Shown piece by piece: positions 63,906 to 64,000 of a stretch of DNA of 64,000 bases. Position numbers and translations under genes: made by a program. Source of the DNA: Paraburkholderia aromaticivorans (GTDB taxonomy: Bacteria > Pseudomonadota > Gammaproteobacteria > Burkholderiales > Burkholderiaceae); assembly GCF_012689525.1 (NCBI RefSeq), contig NZ_CP051515.1:2294001-2358000 (forward strand). The letters are read 5' to 3'. The notes beneath the pieces were generated by a model. It had not been told where the DNA came from. It saw only the letters and a list, made by a program, of their open reading frames with translations, and did no database searches. Position 1 is the stretch's first letter. Each line of letters opens with the position of its first letter.

Positions 63906-64000
63906 CGAAGGCCTCTCAGCCCCGCCATCAATATTTCCGAATGTCCTGCATGCCCTCAATCGTTGCGGGCGGCTTTCTCCATTCCCGGACGTGCTTCGCT
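63906..64000. other. Right edge of the window
   Basis: Ninety-five bases after the monooxygenase stop. No gene can be judged; a minus-strand frame enters from outside but is mostly antisense to the monooxygenase. Confidence 0.4.

Noticed and set aside
1..64000. tRNA, rRNA, CRISPR, integrase or transposase genes
   Set aside because: None recognised by eye; no repeat-spacer pattern, no transposase motif and no tRNA-like end were noted.

Overview
The window looks like chromosome of a Burkholderiaceae bacterium, most likely Paraburkholderia or a close relative. This rests on high GC, genes packed with Burkholderia-type ribosome sites, a DUF3563 protein, two 16-strand Burkholderia-type porins, and many aromatic-degradation genes. 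The assignment is inferred from gene content, not from a marker gene. No tRNA, rRNA, CRISPR array, phage or insertion sequence was recognised.

Layout. 1-6.8 kb: a membrane protein, a 47-residue peptide ORF, an OmpR-type response regulator translationally coupled to an exported alpha/beta hydrolase, an HSL-family esterase, small envelope proteins and a carotenoid oxygenase. 7.0-12.1 kb: the most unusual locus. A Rossmann enzyme resembling acyl-ACP reductases is followed 17 bp later by a CqsS-like multi-membrane hybrid kinase (HisKA-HATPase-REC-REC-HPt), and a convergent REC-histidine kinase protein lies beside them. This parallels the Vibrio/Legionella Cqs/Lqs and Ralstonia Phc cell-cell signalling loci, but with no CqsA/LqsA synthase. 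12.4-14.5 kb: an ABC exporter and a small protein. 14.9-24.1 kb: a four-gene MdtABC/OprM-type RND efflux operon. 24.2-27.4 kb: a solute-binding protein, small proteins and a catalase-fold haem protein.

27.7-32.9 kb (AraC regulator, MFS transporter, GlcG-like protein, SDR) and 54.7-62.3 kb (porin, hydrolase, cytochrome c, FAH-family enzyme, MFS transporter, acetamidase/formamidase-like protein, GlcG-like protein, YciI-like protein) are catabolic islands. They share close paralogues (MFS plus GlcG-like) and a shared upstream sequence motif. 31.8-43.1 kb is a 12-gene minus-strand operon: two-subunit hydroquinone 1,2-dioxygenase, semialdehyde dehydrogenase, maleylacetate reductase, a five-gene branched-chain-type ABC uptake system, an intradiol (probably hydroxyquinol) dioxygenase, a Rieske protein and a porin. 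A LysR regulator precedes it. It should import para-diphenolic compounds and convert them to 3-oxoadipate.

44.6-53.8 kb holds a DHA2 exporter, a periplasmic molybdenum hydroxylase (cytochrome c, 2Fe-2S and molybdopterin subunits), a LysR regulator, a DsbA-like isomerase and an MFS transporter. 62.8-63.9 kb is a FAD monooxygenase. Together with the 54.7-62.3 kb island these could form a route for an N-heterocycle or other hydroxylated ring, but the substrate cannot be read from sequence.
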